A stretch of DNA of 64,000 nt from Haemonchus contortus (GCA_000469685.2 LS997565.1:177501-241500), one strand, 5' to 3'; shown: positions 1 to 20,922, numbered from the stretch's first letter. Numbers and translations are program-made. Notes: generated from the sequence alone by a model not told the origin.

Positions 1-9470
<9,470 letters not shown>

Positions 9471-9474
9471 TACG

Positions 9475-10911
9475 AGAATCTTCTTCTTCTTCTTCTTCTC
9501 CCTAGCGTTAATCCCGCGCTGTCGCAGGGTCCGCTGTTCTTGTCAGCCGTCTCCATTTCATTCTATCTACGACATCTTCCGCTGTCACCTTGGCTTCGGC
9601 GAGGTCCTTCTTGATCACGTCCCTCTTATTTGGGGCTCCTCGTGGTCGCTTACCTTGAGCCTCGAACTCCATTGCTTCCTTTATCGGATGGCTCTGTGGT
9701 TTTCTTAGTACATGACCGAACCATCGCAGACGCTGCCCTCTCATCTGCAGTTGAACTGGGGTTGTTTGCATAGCCGTCCTGACGTCATCATTTCTGACCC
9801 GATCCAGCCGCGTCCAGCCGCAGGCCCATCTGCGCATTCTCATTTCAGCAAAGTGGAGCTGTCCTTCATGGATTTTTACTCACGGGAAAGCACACGCTGC
9901 CGTAGAGCATCGTGGGCCTTACCACTGTCCGATATTTCTTTCCTTTGAGGGTCCTGGAGCACCGACGGTTGCAGAGGATATCGGTGGACTCCCTCCACTT
10001 CATCCATTCCGCATTTATTCGGGATTTCAGGACCTGGTCCAAGCTACCATCAGTGGCTAGATCACTCCCCAGGTAGCGGAAGTCCTGGACCTTTTCGATG
10101 ACTTCCTCGCGACCATCGACGATTGACTCCGGGCCCTCCTCGTAGGCAAGAAACTTGGTTCACGTTCAGCCGAAATTCATTCTCCGCCAATACCCTCTGC
10201 CAGTTCTGGAGTTTGCCCTGGAGTTCTCCCTTGCTCTCCGCTATCAGAGCGATGTCATCAGCTCAATCCCGTATTCAGAAGCGCAGAGGATGGTCTACAG
10301 TGGTCCATCCATGAGTTCTTCTGTGATGACATCCATCGTGAGCAGTAAGAGGAACGGGCTCAGAGCTGGTCCCTGGTGTACCCCAACCGTGACATCTATT
10401 GCTCCGGTTTGGCCGTGTGGGGTGCGCATTGTTGTGGTGGAGCCTCGTTCATGTCTTTCACCGGAGAGATCAGGTGTTCTGGAACCTTTCGTTTTCGAAG
10501 CGCTCTCCAGAGGACTTGTCGCGGAAGACGGTCGAAAGCCTTTTCCAGATTTAGGAAGGCTAGGTAGCAAGGTCTACGCTATACTTCTCCATGACATGCC
10601 TAGCTATGGAGATGGTATACGTTGTAGACCTTTCAGGCATAAAGCCGAACTGCTCCTGCGAGATTGGGACCGATTCTCTCAATCTGAGTCGACAGCCGCT
10701 CGTACAGTTTCATTGTGTGAGCAGTCAACCTGATCCCCCGGTAGTTGGAACACTCCATCGCGTCCCCCACTGCTTGAAGATGGGAACGATGGTACTCCTC
10801 CTCCACGCATCTGGGATTCTTCCTTTAGCTGTGACAGTGTTCAGGAATCGGGTGAGCCACTTTATCCCGTGCTCTCCGAGCGCCTGCCATGCCTCGATCG
10901 GTCCAATAATA
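9475..10911 (-). mobile_element. RTE-like LINE, 5'-truncated and frameshifted
   Basis: Minus-strand fragments, in order, are IPDAWRRSTIVPIFKQ (RT finger, about 10830), IDVTVGVHQGPALSPFLLLL (motif with QG.LSP, about 10350) and QRLRWFGHVLRKPQSHPIKE (near the C-terminus, about 9740). They end in a stop at 9508 and a GAA-rich 3' tail at 9478-9500 on the minus strand. Several frame changes separate the blocks, so no enzyme can be made. The 5' side is cut at 10911 by the mariner element that starts at 10912. Confidence 0.8.
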
Positions 10912-11811
10912 TTAGGTTGATGCATAATTACTGCGCATTTTTTCGCGGCTTCTTTTCTCGCGACAAAATGAAACTTTTGAATACGGGATTTTTGTAGAAA
11001 TAATCTTTTCGATTTCCTTAACAGAAATATGTCTAGAAAGTCATCTTCATATAAAGGATAAGGATAAGAATAAAGTTTTTGGCGTTGATCAATCCCGTCT
11101 GAGGGATGCGCCCCCGCGCTCGACTTCCATTCAGAATCGTAGTGGCGTAATGAGTGCGTATGTGGCCTATACAATGACTTGCGGTGGCCAGCCCATGTAC
11201 AAGTCAGTGCTTTTATCCTCCCAGACGCGTCTGGTACCAATTTACCGACCCCGGAGGGATGGAAGGCTTGGTTGGCCTTGGCGGGCATCGATCCGGGATT
11301 CGAACCCCTGACCGTGCGTGTGATATAGTGCGCCACTTGCTACTACGCCACCTCCGCCCTGTCATCTTCATATACGCCAAATTATGCACTATTACTTCGA
11401 GAAATGTTGGAAGGCGGCACCCTCATAACATGATCTCAATGAGCTTCTCGGCGATGAAACAGTCAGCCAAAGCCGAATAAAGAATGGAATTCACTTCTAC
11501 AGTTGCACTATTCACCAACAGACACTTCTAAGGATCATCAAGTTGATCGCTATTTGAAAAATCGGTTAACGATCAGAACTTTCGACGAAGTGGATGGCTT
11601 GATCGCCAACGTCGAGGCGTGATCGCCTCCATGAATCGGAACTTTTTAGCCTGTGGAATACGACTGCTTAGCAAATGGGAAGCAGTGCTCAACGTAGATG
11701 GTGGATATGTTCCGGAACAATTATTCGAACATGTCTTTGCCAGATATTTCTATCGTTTCTTCAAGTAAAACTTGCTGAAAAAAAATCCGCAATAATTATG
11801 CATCAACCTGA
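10912..11811 (+). mobile_element. Internally deleted mariner element carrying a SINE
   Basis: The terminal repeats are TTAGGTTGATGCATAATTAC on the left and its near-exact inverse on the right (…AATTATGCATCAACCTGA), each next to TA. Without the SINE insertion it is about 580 bp, half the usual 1.3 kb. Its right part still reads FLACGIRLLSKWEAVLN, the C-terminal region of mariner/Tc transposases, on the plus strand (about 11640-11695). It is non-autonomous. Confidence 0.8.
11054..11360 (-). repeat. tRNA-derived SINE-1, copy 2 (best preserved)
   Basis: The 307-bp element on the minus strand starts AGGGCGGAGGTGGCGTAGTA (box A) with box B GGGGTTCGAATCCC at 11308-11295. It ends in a TTATCC-type tail (ATTCTTATCCTTATCCTT). 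It is flanked by a 14-bp duplication GTCATCTTCATATA (11040-11053 and 11361-11374), showing LINE-mediated insertion into the mariner. It is the reference for the other copies in this window (3745, 5571, 26866). Confidence 0.88.
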
Positions 11812-14643
11812 TATGTTATATATATATGTTTAAGAACGCCCAGCGATCTCGAAAATTCTGAGGTGAGAGATCCTTTTGTCATTCTTGAAGTCAATCCGCC
11901 ATTTGAGCTTGAATTCTTCGAAGGAACAAAGTTCCCCTTCCAAGAGATAATGAAACGGAACTTTTAAACCCAGAACGGTTCGAAGGTTTTTGAAAGTAAC
12001 TCTGGCCTAATTGTTGTTCCCAAGGCTAAGTAAATCGAGCAATCAAGCCAACACTAATTACGGTGGTGAATGAAAGAAAAGAAGCGAACAGGCGCGAGGT
12101 CAGAACAAGGGAAGGTGGTGGGAAAAGGAGGGGAAGGTGGAATGAAGGGGCTTGAAGGTCGTTACAGAACGATATATGGTCCTCAGAACTCTTTTGTAGA
12201 AACTACCTTGAGAAAATAAAAGAATGTTTGCAATCATTCATAACGGATATAATCCGAATAAACTAAAAATTCTTGGGATGCTCTGGCCGCTTTCGTGAAA
12301 CAGAACATTCAATCTTATACCAACAGGACCAACACCTGTTAGCTGGCGAATCAGCTAGAATAGAGCAGCTGCACCTGCACATACGTGATCAGATTATTCA
12401 GTGTCTCCGGTCTCAATCCGTCACTGGATTTGAAGGAAATCATCAGAATTCCGGTTTCCGACCATCAACATCCCAATTCCAGGAATGATAGGAGCAGTTA
12501 ACACTCTAGTACTTCGTAATTAATAATAGCATTAACATCAAAGCCAAGAATTTTCAATGAGTTTCGCGATTAGCTGAAACTCGGTTGTAATGCCCCTTTT
12601 CAACTCTGTTCGACCAGCAGAGGATGCTATTAAAAAACCACAAAGGTGTACGACTTTTATAAGTACCCTAGTTCGACTCTAAATGAATCTTGGCAAGGCT
12701 TTGAATAAATCTCATGAAACTTGTTATGCAACCTGCGACCAAGATGATGAAGGAACTTTTATTCGACTTACGTTCCGGCTTTATCGCCTTCGTCAGCCTG
12801 GAAATTCAAAGATAGTTTTATCCATTCTCATTCAAAAATTGAAACTTCGAAAAACGTTTCCCTAGACCCAGTGTTTCTAAACAGGCATGATAACCACAAA
12901 CATTTTTTAATCCACCTTAGAGAAAACCGGTCTTGGAGGCGACCACCCGAAATTGACTCAGAGGGACTTTAAGATGGCATGCCCTCTCGCTCTCTCCGTG
13001 ATACCGGGTGCGAACCCGTTCACCAAATCACTCACTGCTGATAGCAAATCAGAAGAGAAAGCAAAATTAAGAGAGGGGTTGTCAGTGCATGAACATGGAA
13101 AATGCTGAGAAGATACGGAGAAACAAGAAAGATGTTGAGAGAAGAGAAGAAGGGAAAAATCGGCACAAAATCCAAGAACGTGAGAAAGCAAATATGGCGC
13201 TGTCAGTTGAACAGAAGAGGCTGTCGGTAAACGACTGCTACTGTATTACAACGGCCAATCAAACGTCGAGCGAGAATCCTAGAAGATCACAGTGTCAATC
13301 ATCAAAGAACAATCAACGATAAACAAAAAGCCGGGGTGATCGATTTGAAAGAGTAACCAAGGAGCGTGTGTAAGATTGCGTGCATTCTGGTTACCAGTAG
13401 AGCCCCATGAGCTCGGTAATGTGTTTGTTCGAAACCGATCAACGACGGGCGAAGCCACAGAAGAGTGGCTTATGATTGAACTTGAAGAGAAGAAAAAAGA
13501 TACGGAAATAGACGGAACCTATACCTGTGTAAGGTATCATGGCTAGCCGAAAAAAAGCCTTCCATCGTTTTCATACGAATTCATTTGCAATTCATCACAA
13601 ATTAGACAAACGGAAAGCCTGACATATACACGTAACTGATAAGGTGGAACTGAACCATGGCTGATAAAATCCACCCCAACCAAACCGACTATCGCAAAAG
13701 TTGCTCGGGAAAGTGTCTTGGCGGTAGAGAAAGAGAAGAGTGAAACAGTTCTGCTATTAATCACAACGTTGAGTTTCAGACACTGTTCTTCCTTCAGAGC
13801 TATATAGCACTCCAAACGTACTCCTTCTTATTGAACCCATTTGAAATCATAAGGTACTTTCTAGAGAAACAGTAGTATTCACCGCCAGCATTCAGACTAG
13901 ATATCTATAGAAAGAATTCAAAAAAGGAAACTGAACTCTATTACTTTATTAGGAGATGAGCAACACATGATTTTTGGCCATCGGTCAAGCTGCTGTATGT
14001 GGATTATGCGCCTCAAGCCCAGCTGAATCGCAAAGAACCGGTTCGAAACGGAAGCGACGAAATGAATGCACTCCTACTTATAACCTCGACGTTTCGGTGG
14101 AAACTCTGACACAAGGCTTACTTTTCAGCAAATTGCTTAGTTCGAGAAATCAAGACTGGTGAAAATAATATTGCAAAGAAGGAAACAAAAAAAATTGGCC
14201 CTAAGGCTCTTCGTTTTAACAAATTATGTTGTAAATTAGGAGTTCATTGGCGGAGAATTGAGACCGGCATAAAAGGCAAGAAAAAACGATTGGGAATTAA
14301 GGAGACATGGAGAATAGTATAGGCGTTTCGTGCAATCTATGCAGATAGACGAGACATTGTTGTTCCAGCCCGTGCCACTGATCGAAGACCATGACGATGC
14401 TAGAGAGGGCGCCAAGTCATCGGAACATGCTAATTGAAATTTCGAAGAGCACCTGTTCTGATAAGCATAGCAGAATGATCACTCAGGTATTTGGACGTCT
14501 CTGCTGAATAAGCCACGCTGATCGAAAATTAAGGCCTATGTTTCTCATATCAAAAATTGGGTTTTGATTCATCTCACAATCAGCATTCCTTTTGGCGAGT
14601 GTGGACGCAATGTTGCAATTGACTAATTATAACTTATATACCA
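11812..14643. other. No recognisable gene; possible Penelope-type tail near 12715-12830
   Basis: Open frames at 12273-12488, 12683-12865 and 13089-13322 (Glu/Lys/Arg-rich) have no flanking splice logic or recognisable domains. On the minus strand, 12805-12762 reads GCTGACGAAGGCGATAAAGC followed by CGGAACGTAAGTCG. This resembles the CTGANGA-stem-GAAAC motif found in Penelope-like elements. Another CCGAAACGTCGAGGTTATAA block occurs on the minus strand near 14095-14076. Nothing else stands out. Confidence 0.4.
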
Positions 14644-15787
14644 CCAGTCGGATCGCCCGGCTGACTTCAGCCTCTCCTCCTTCTTGGGGCAAATGTACAT
14701 TGCCCGAGAAACATCGAATTAATGAAATGCTTTCCCCTTTTTCATAGGTTATTTCGCTGTTTCGCTGAGCGAGAGTATAGATTATCAAATGTCTTTGAGG
14801 ATGTAGCTCCTTTCCTCTACGGACACATGATTAAATGAGAATCCAACATTATTAGCGGTCGGATAAGTTTTGCCAAGAATGATATCAAAGCAGAGAGAAA
14901 TCGTGATTTTTCACTGAATCGCAAACATTGCTGGGTAGCGGTCGCAGTCCAATAGCAAGAAGTGGACCTATTCATCTCCTCATAACCACATCACTTACCC
15001 TTCTTTCGAATGAAACATATAAAAAAGTCAAAGCTAGATCGTAAATAACAAAGGCGCTAGGATTTAACTAGTGAGTGAACCTTCTTCTCTAACAAGGAAG
15101 GTCTCTCAGGGCGTGGAACGCTTTTTAAAAATGGCTTTTTGCGCGGTGTAGGGGCATGAGCACTGTGTACAGGAATTTGGTCCATTTCCGCTAAATAGCA
15201 TTCTGAATGCCAAAAAAGGAGTGAAAATGTTTTTGTCAAAAGTTGCTGTTTTAGCCCACTAAGCGACATTTGTTTCATTCATGGCGTCGACTGTCTGCAC
15301 AGTAGAAGGCACCAGTAGACCACGCATTGAAAATAACGTGAACGGTAGTCAAAAAAGGGAGCCACATTTAGAAACATGTTGAAAAGTGCGGGAAAGTTTC
15401 TTATATGTTTTCCACGGTTGAGCTGCTGGAAGCGATGGATGATGTGGTGGATAGCGATGTGGACTTCGAGTTGGGACGTCTAGGATTGAGTTGATGGTTC
15501 GGGTCCTCGAGGCTTTGCTGTCCTTGCATTTTATGCTGCCACCTCCAGATTGGCTCCATGTTGTGCCAGGGCCAAAATAAGTGCCTGACTGTTCATGGCT
15601 TGGTTTGATTGTTGTTCAGCGAGGACCAGCGATAACCTCTACAAGTCGTTCGAATTTGGTGAATGGTGCATTACCAGTGGAGGAGCTTCCAGACTTCCCA
15701 CTCCCAGGAGTAAAAAGGGTTATCTTCATTTCACACTACATAAGTGTTGTAATGCGGGTCAAGACCCTATAATGAGGTTCCTGTTCG

Positions 15788-16190
15788 ATGACAGCTGTCC
15801 TCGACCTCGCTCGTCAATGCAAAGACAACAGGATTCCCATATTCATTGTAGCTCCCGATGTCGACCCTTCTCTGGGAGTCAACCGCGGACTTATGTGGGA
15901 AAACGAATCAGATTCTCTTTCAACTCGTCTTCTTGCTGAAGCATCCACGAGCATTAGGCTTGATATGAAAAGCCGTCACCCCTGAAGATAATCATTCTAG
16001 CGCCATACTATTGGATTAATGACTAGATGAAAGGTTTGGGCCATACCCGTTCCCAACATACGATCTCCTAACTCCGCGTCCTGCTATGAAGGGCTTGCAG
16101 GAGGCGATCAAAAAGTACATTGCTGAAGTCGAGACGACTGCAGAAAATATTGATCGTGAGAGGAGAAGGAAATGGAGATGATCAACCAGA
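15788..16190 (+). pseudogene. Unidentified gene fragment between inverted arms
   Basis: Two plus-strand blocks look like exons of a real protein: RIPIFIVAPDVDPSLGVNRG with GLMWENESDSLSTRLLAEAS (15788-15985, then a stop), and RFGPYPFPTYDLLTPRPAMK followed by an amphipathic, charged helix (KKYIAEVETTAENIDRERRR) ending at a TGA at 16188. Compact codon use and low repeat content set them apart from the surrounding arms. I do not recognise the family. The position inside an inverted-repeat element suggests a captured host fragment. Confidence 0.45.
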
Positions 16191-16458
16191 ACAGAAGAAA
16201 AAACCCTTCAACGGCGCGAGATCAAAGAGTAAAAAACGGTGGAATCATCGAAGTTAGATGCGCCTTTCATCAGTTTTGAAGGAATTCGGTCGAAATAAAA
16301 CAACAATCAAACCAAGCCATAAACAGTCAGGCACTAACTTTGGCCCTGGTGCAATATGGAGCCAATCTGGAGGTGGCAGCATAAAATGCAAAAACGGCAA
16401 AGCCTCGGGGACCCGAACCATCAACCCAGCCAGTGGTCCCAACTCGAAGTCCACCACA

Positions 16459-16744
16459 GGCTGCTTTCATAGTCCGCCGGCCGGCTGACGGGCTGGCGCG
16501 CCGGCCGAGGTAGTACTAGGAGGGGGGGGGACGCAGACGGGACCTTTCAACGTGGTCTCGTCGCGCCCAAGCCCCTTCGAAAGGCTGAAGACAAAGAAAA
16601 AGAAGATCAAAACAAATTGCCTTTGCCCTTCGAAGGGGCTTGGGCGCGACGCGACCGCGTCGAAATGTCCCGTCTGCCTCCGTCCCCCCTTCTAGCACTA
16701 CCTCGGCCGGCTCGCCGGCTCGCCATCGGATTATAAAAGCAGCC
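16459..16744. mobile_element. GC-rich fold-back MITE (GGCTGCTTTCA family), copy 1
   Basis: It starts GGCTGCTTTCATAGTCCG and ends TTATAAAAGCAGCC. Inner arms GCGCCCAAGCCCCTTCGAA and CTTCGAAGGGGCTTGGGCGC flank an A-rich loop at 16575-16625. Outer arms share CCGGCCGAGGTAGT with the inverse ACTACCTCGGCCGG. The whole element can fold into one long hairpin. Similar termini are found at 48283-48452, 51181, 51332, 54992 and 59364-59710. Confidence 0.75.
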
Positions 16745-18308
16745 TCACCGACGCTGCCAACAGCTCAACCGTGGAAAGCACATATGAAACTTCCCCGCAC
16801 TTTTCAACATGTTTCAACATTTTTTGACTCCCTTTTTTGACTATCGTTCACGTTATTTTCAGTGCGTGGTCTACTGGCGCCTTCTACTATGCGGACAGTC
16901 GACGCCATGAATGAAACAAATGACGCCTAGTGGGTTAAAATGGCAGTTTCTGACAAAACATTTTCACTCCTTTTTTGGCATTCAGAAGGCCATTTAGCGG
17001 AAATGGACCGTAGTCCTGCACTCAAAGCTCATGCTCCTACACCGCGCAAAAAGCCATTTTCAAAAAGCGTCCAATGCCCTGGAACCTTCCTCGTAAGGCC
17101 TCTTCTCTCGCCAGTGTTCCCATCCTGCCTCCTATTGATTTTGCTCTCCAAGTTCACGGGACCAGGAGTTATGGATTTCCACTCTAACATTATTTCGCGG
17201 AAAACCTGTCTCTTGGAGGTGAAGTCCGGCCCTACTACTCACCATGAATGTTCCCATACTGCCGCCAACCTTCTACCAAGTTTGAATGCCCTGAAGCCAA
17301 AGTGAAAATTTTGGCGCAAACCTCGCCTCTCATGAGCGGGGTCCGGTCCTCTCACCAACCATAAGTGTTCCCATCCTGCCCCCCGTACTCCTACCAAGTT
17401 TAAACGCTTTAGGTTTACGTAAACAGGAGTTATGAATTTGTGACCCAAAATTTCTATCTCGCGCGACTAGGCCCTTGTTAGTTTATTCCGGTCCTGCCAC
17501 TCACCAAAGTGGAAATCATGCTCCCCCGCACTTCTACTACCACGTTTGCACGCTCTAGGTCCACGGGGACAGGAGTTATGAATTTCCCGTCACACACACA
17601 CGAACACACATACACAAATACCGACAAACCAACAGACACACTGAGCGAATTATATATAGTAGGATCCTATCATATACCAGTCGGTTCGCCCGGCTAACGC
17701 TGGGCCTCCCTCCTTCTTTGACAAACTTGAAGTAATCGGCTAACTCTCCACTCCCTCTTTGAAGAAATAGTGGTTTCCTGTACACGAGCTTTGACACAGG
17801 ATTAACAGAGCAAAGCAAATGGTTTTCGATTGGAAGTGTTGATATTCTGCTCCTTCAAAATGAATACCCATCAAAGATCCAACCGTTAGACAATCAAAGC
17901 CTTGGGTGGCGCTTACAAATGTTGCGAGCGATGAAAACACCATTATCACATGTCGCCATCAATAGACCCTTCTATCTACGGAAATAGAATTAGTTGAGAA
18001 TTCGAAATTACTGGCGGTGGGTTAGGTTTGTCGCAAATGATATCGAACAAAGAGTTAGCTTCATTAAGTCCAAACATTGCTGGGTAGCGGCCGTAATCTA
18101 ACAGCAAGGAATGAACAAAATCCTCATCTGCATATCGTCTATCACCGCAATTATCCCTCGCTGTTGTCATCTTACTCTACCATCCCGTCTTGTTGAATGA
18201 AATATACTGAACAGTCAAAGCTACATCGTAAATACCGAAGACTAGGATTCTGCTCGGCAGGTGATTTTTGCCCTCTCAGGTCCGCCCCTTATCCTCTCTT
18301 ATCAATTA

Positions 18309-19477
18309 CCAGTTTGGCTATGCACGCTAACGCGCGCAGTATATGTCGACGGCCACTTATCCACGATGGAGTCATTCAGCGGAATGTTGGATAATCAGAA
18401 TAAGATAGTTTTTTCTAGATTCGAACGCTGAACTGCTGATAGCATCACGCTCGATATATTTGAGCACAGTTATTAGTGGTTGATCATAGCTCCGTCCACC
18501 TTAGTGCAAACCCTTTCCACAATAAACTTGACCACCCTTCTTTTGACTGCTCCAAACCATTTTTCTCGCATTCCAGAAAGTTTTTGAAGAGATGAATTTG
18601 TGGTCCTAGCCCCGCTTCCATGTGCCAGCTCCGCCTCCTTCGAGGACTTAACTACATTTGTTCCAATTCCTCTCACCACTTTTTTTCCCGCGTTCTTGAA
18701 CGTTTCTGAACAAAGCTATGAAATTTTGATCTAAGCCCCGCCCACTTTGGTGCCAGCCCCGCCCACTTTCGGGATTTGACCACATTTGTTCTTTTACACC
18801 TTGATACCTTTTTGCCGCATCCCAGAACGTTTCTGAATAGAGTTATAAATTTTGATCTAAGCCCCGCCCACTTTGGTGCCAGCCCCGCCCACTTTCGGGA
18901 TTTGACCACATTTGTCCCATTACCTCTAACCACTTTTTTTCCGCATTCTATAACTTTTCCGAACGAAGTTACACTCATTTTTGAAAAGTAGCTTTCACCT
19001 CAACGCACGCCTCGCCCCTCGTGGGAGGGGCTCCGCTATACTTAGGCATACTCAGCACGCATAAGGCCTTGTTCACTCTTTTCATTTTTTTCCTGGCCTC
19101 GACGCCTTCGTTAAATCGAGTTATGAACCTCTGTGGAAAGTACTGCCCACTGCGAGAACGCTCCGCCCACCGCCGGTAAGTTTCCTTTATTTTGATTGTT
19201 GACCCATCCCTCACCTTTGCACATTTTTTCCTAGTGTCTGGAATGTTATGAGACCGAATTAGAAGAATTCGCCCATGACCCCGCCCAATTCCGGCGCATG
19301 CCCCGCCCCTTGGGGGCGGGGCTCCGCTAGGCTCACGTGTGCTCTGTTGCACTTACCCTATGCTCAACTCATTCCAAACTTGACCCGACTTCTCCAGGTG
19401 TTTCTTCACGTTATATCGAATTTCCGTACAAACAAACAGACAGACAGACAGACAGAGCGCTTTATATATAGTAAGGA
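18309..19477 (-). mobile_element. Helitron-like element, hairpin type B, complete ends
   Basis: The plus strand starts CCAGTTTGGCTATGCACGCTA (hairpin TGCACGC/GCGCGCA) after A and ends TTTATATATAGTAAGGA before T, 1169 bp. Inside are repeated modules GCCCCGCCCACTTTGGTGCC and a short GACA array (19438-19456) next to the 5' end. The host copy at 44669 keeps the uninterrupted target sequence. The insertion therefore fell exactly between A and T with no duplication, as Helitrons do. No protein-coding capacity is evident. Confidence 0.8.
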
Positions 19478-19575
19478 TTATTGCTTCCTGTCACCGATAT
19501 CCTACATCGCTTATTGAAATGCTGAGGTCCCACTGTTACTACAAAAAGTGTAATCCTACCAAATTTGAACGTTTT

Positions 19576-19676
19576 GGGTGTGAGCGATAGATATTTTAGG
19601 CCGCATATTCATCACTCGTGTTCCAGTGGAACACGAGTGATGAATATGCGGCCTAAAATATCTATCGCGCACACCC
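19576..19676. repeat. 101-bp near-perfect palindrome
   Basis: Two 50-base arms centred on base 19626 match with a single mismatch (GGGTGTGAGCGATAG on the left against GGGTGTGCGCGATAG in the right arm's complement). The right arm aligns with the normal Helitron module seen at 45650-45690, whereas the left arm replaces it. The palindrome therefore looks like a local inverted duplication. Confidence 0.95.
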
Positions 19677-19760
19677 CGCTCCCTGTCGGCGGAGTCTGGT
19701 CCCGCTACCTGCCAAGAGTTCCACTTCCAATTTCCCATTTTCCTTAACTCCTGTCCCTCT

Positions 19761-20922
19761 GAAGCGTTCAAATATGAGATGAATACAAGCGACAAAATGG
19801 GAGCACCTATGATAGGTGATAGGAAGTGGTAGCAATTAATATGAGCTGATAAGTACAGCCTCAGAAGACAAGAACCGCAGCTCCGCTACCTCTCTCATAG
19901 TACCGGTGCAGCCTTGGCATTTTGGTGCGGGAAGTGGGTGAAGAAGGGACGTGAATTTGCTGTGAAAGGAACTGATACAGCAATTAGGGAATGATAACGA
20001 GCCATAGAGCAACGTAGTCTATAATCCTGATGGAGTTTAAGTGTGGAGTTTAGGCATTCTAGTTGGCAAGTAAAGGGACCGTCAGTGATTAGCGACAAAG
20101 ATTGATAATAGGCAATAAAGCTTGACAATGAGCCAGCAGAAGGTTATGGCCACTAGGCCTGTAATGCCCTTCGTTTTAACAGTAGAACCTTGGTATTTCA
20201 GTAGGTGATATGGGATGTGAGAGAGCCATAGGTACTAGGTAACAAGTGATAAAAGCTGATGAGGAGCCTTATCGTTAGAGGACAAGAGTAACTTACCACT
20301 CATATCCCGACGCTCTTGGTATTTACGATCCAGCTTTGAATTCTTGATATGTTTCATTTGATAAGACGAGTAAGTGCAGTTGTAGGATCGATTAAAAGCA
20401 TTAAAATTTGAGGAGACGAAAATTTGTTCATTTTTTGCTATTAGATTGCGAGCGATACCAAGCAAGGTATGTGAATCAATGAAGGATCAAGGTTTCTCTT
20501 TGGTACGATATTATTTGCGACAAAACTTACACGACCGCCAATAATCTAGGATTCTCAACTAATGATATTTCCGTAGAGAAAAGAGGTTCAATTGATAAGA
20601 CATCTGATCACGGTGTCATTATCTCTTGACATTTGTGAGCACCATTCAGGACATTGGTTGCTTATCGTTTAGACCTTTGATAGGTGATTATTTTTGAGAT
20701 TAAAAGCAATCAATAATAGCGTAAACATCGGCACACACTGAATACCACGTGATCCCCCGTGTTAGCCCTGTATCAAATGTCGTGTTCGGAGAAGTATCGT
20801 TTGCTCCAAAAAATAGCGGCCGCTAGGCCGACTATTACAACTGTATCCTAGAAAGGAGGGAAGCAAGCTTCAGCCGGGTGATCCGACAGCTCACAGATAT
20901 TATTTCAAAAGCATTCTTAATA
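19761..20922 (+). repeat. Diverged Helitron type A segment, plus orientation
   Basis: Modules in plus sense (ATGGGAGCACCTATGATAGG at 19797, ATTTACGATCCAGCTTTGAA, ATATTATTTGCGACAAAACT) align with inverted stretches of the type A elements, including the protein-like segment noted at 17976-18170. No gene is apparent. The bases just before 20923 (TTCTTAATA) resume at 22165 as the Helitron 5' end interrupted by the mariner. Confidence 0.5.

Larger units (their letters stand above)
15060..17115. mobile_element. Long inverted-repeat (fold-back) element with a gene fragment inside
   Basis: The left arm, 15060-15615, is repeated inverted at 16300-17115, where it is interrupted by a smaller fold-back element (16459-16744). 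Arm identity is clear over blocks such as TTTCACTCCTTTTTTGGCAT, CATGAATGAAACAAATG and AACAACAATCAAACCAAGCC. The 0.7-kb centre (15616-16299) is single-copy and coding-like. It is inserted in the Helitron at 14644-17664. I see no transposase, so mobilisation must come from elsewhere. Outer ends are approximate. Confidence 0.72.
14644..17664 (-). mobile_element. Helitron-like element, hairpin type A, carrying a 2-kb inverted-repeat insertion
   Basis: The plus strand starts CCAGTCGGATCGCCCGGCTG after A and ends TATATATAGTAGGA before T. The 3' segment to 15059 matches the elements at 17677 and 44669, including TGCTGGGTAGCGGTCG. The 5' segment (17116-17664) holds minisatellite modules (TCCCATCCTGCC, AGGAGTTATGAATTTCC), a short CA-rich microsatellite (17586-17640) and the conserved 5' terminus. 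The 15060-17115 inverted repeat interrupts it. No helicase gene is present. Confidence 0.7.
17677..19760 (-). mobile_element. Helitron-like element, type A, split by a second Helitron
   Basis: It begins (plus strand) CCAGTCGGTTCGCCCGGCTA after A, 12 bp from the 5' end of the previous Helitron. Bases 17677-18308 align with 44669-45338. After the inserted element (18309-19477) the alignment resumes at 19478 with CTGTCACCGA. The minus strand at 18170-17976 keeps an open, protein-like stretch (RYADEDFVHSLLLDYGRYPA, then FGLNEANSLFDIICDKPNPP). The same stretch is recognisable but damaged in the other type A copies, so it may be a captured exon. The 5' end was not found; the right boundary is approximate. 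Confidence 0.65.

Noticed and set aside
13089..13322. Basic/acidic 77-codon open frame
   Set aside because: Low-complexity composition, no splice sites or neighbours in the same sense, no conserved motif.
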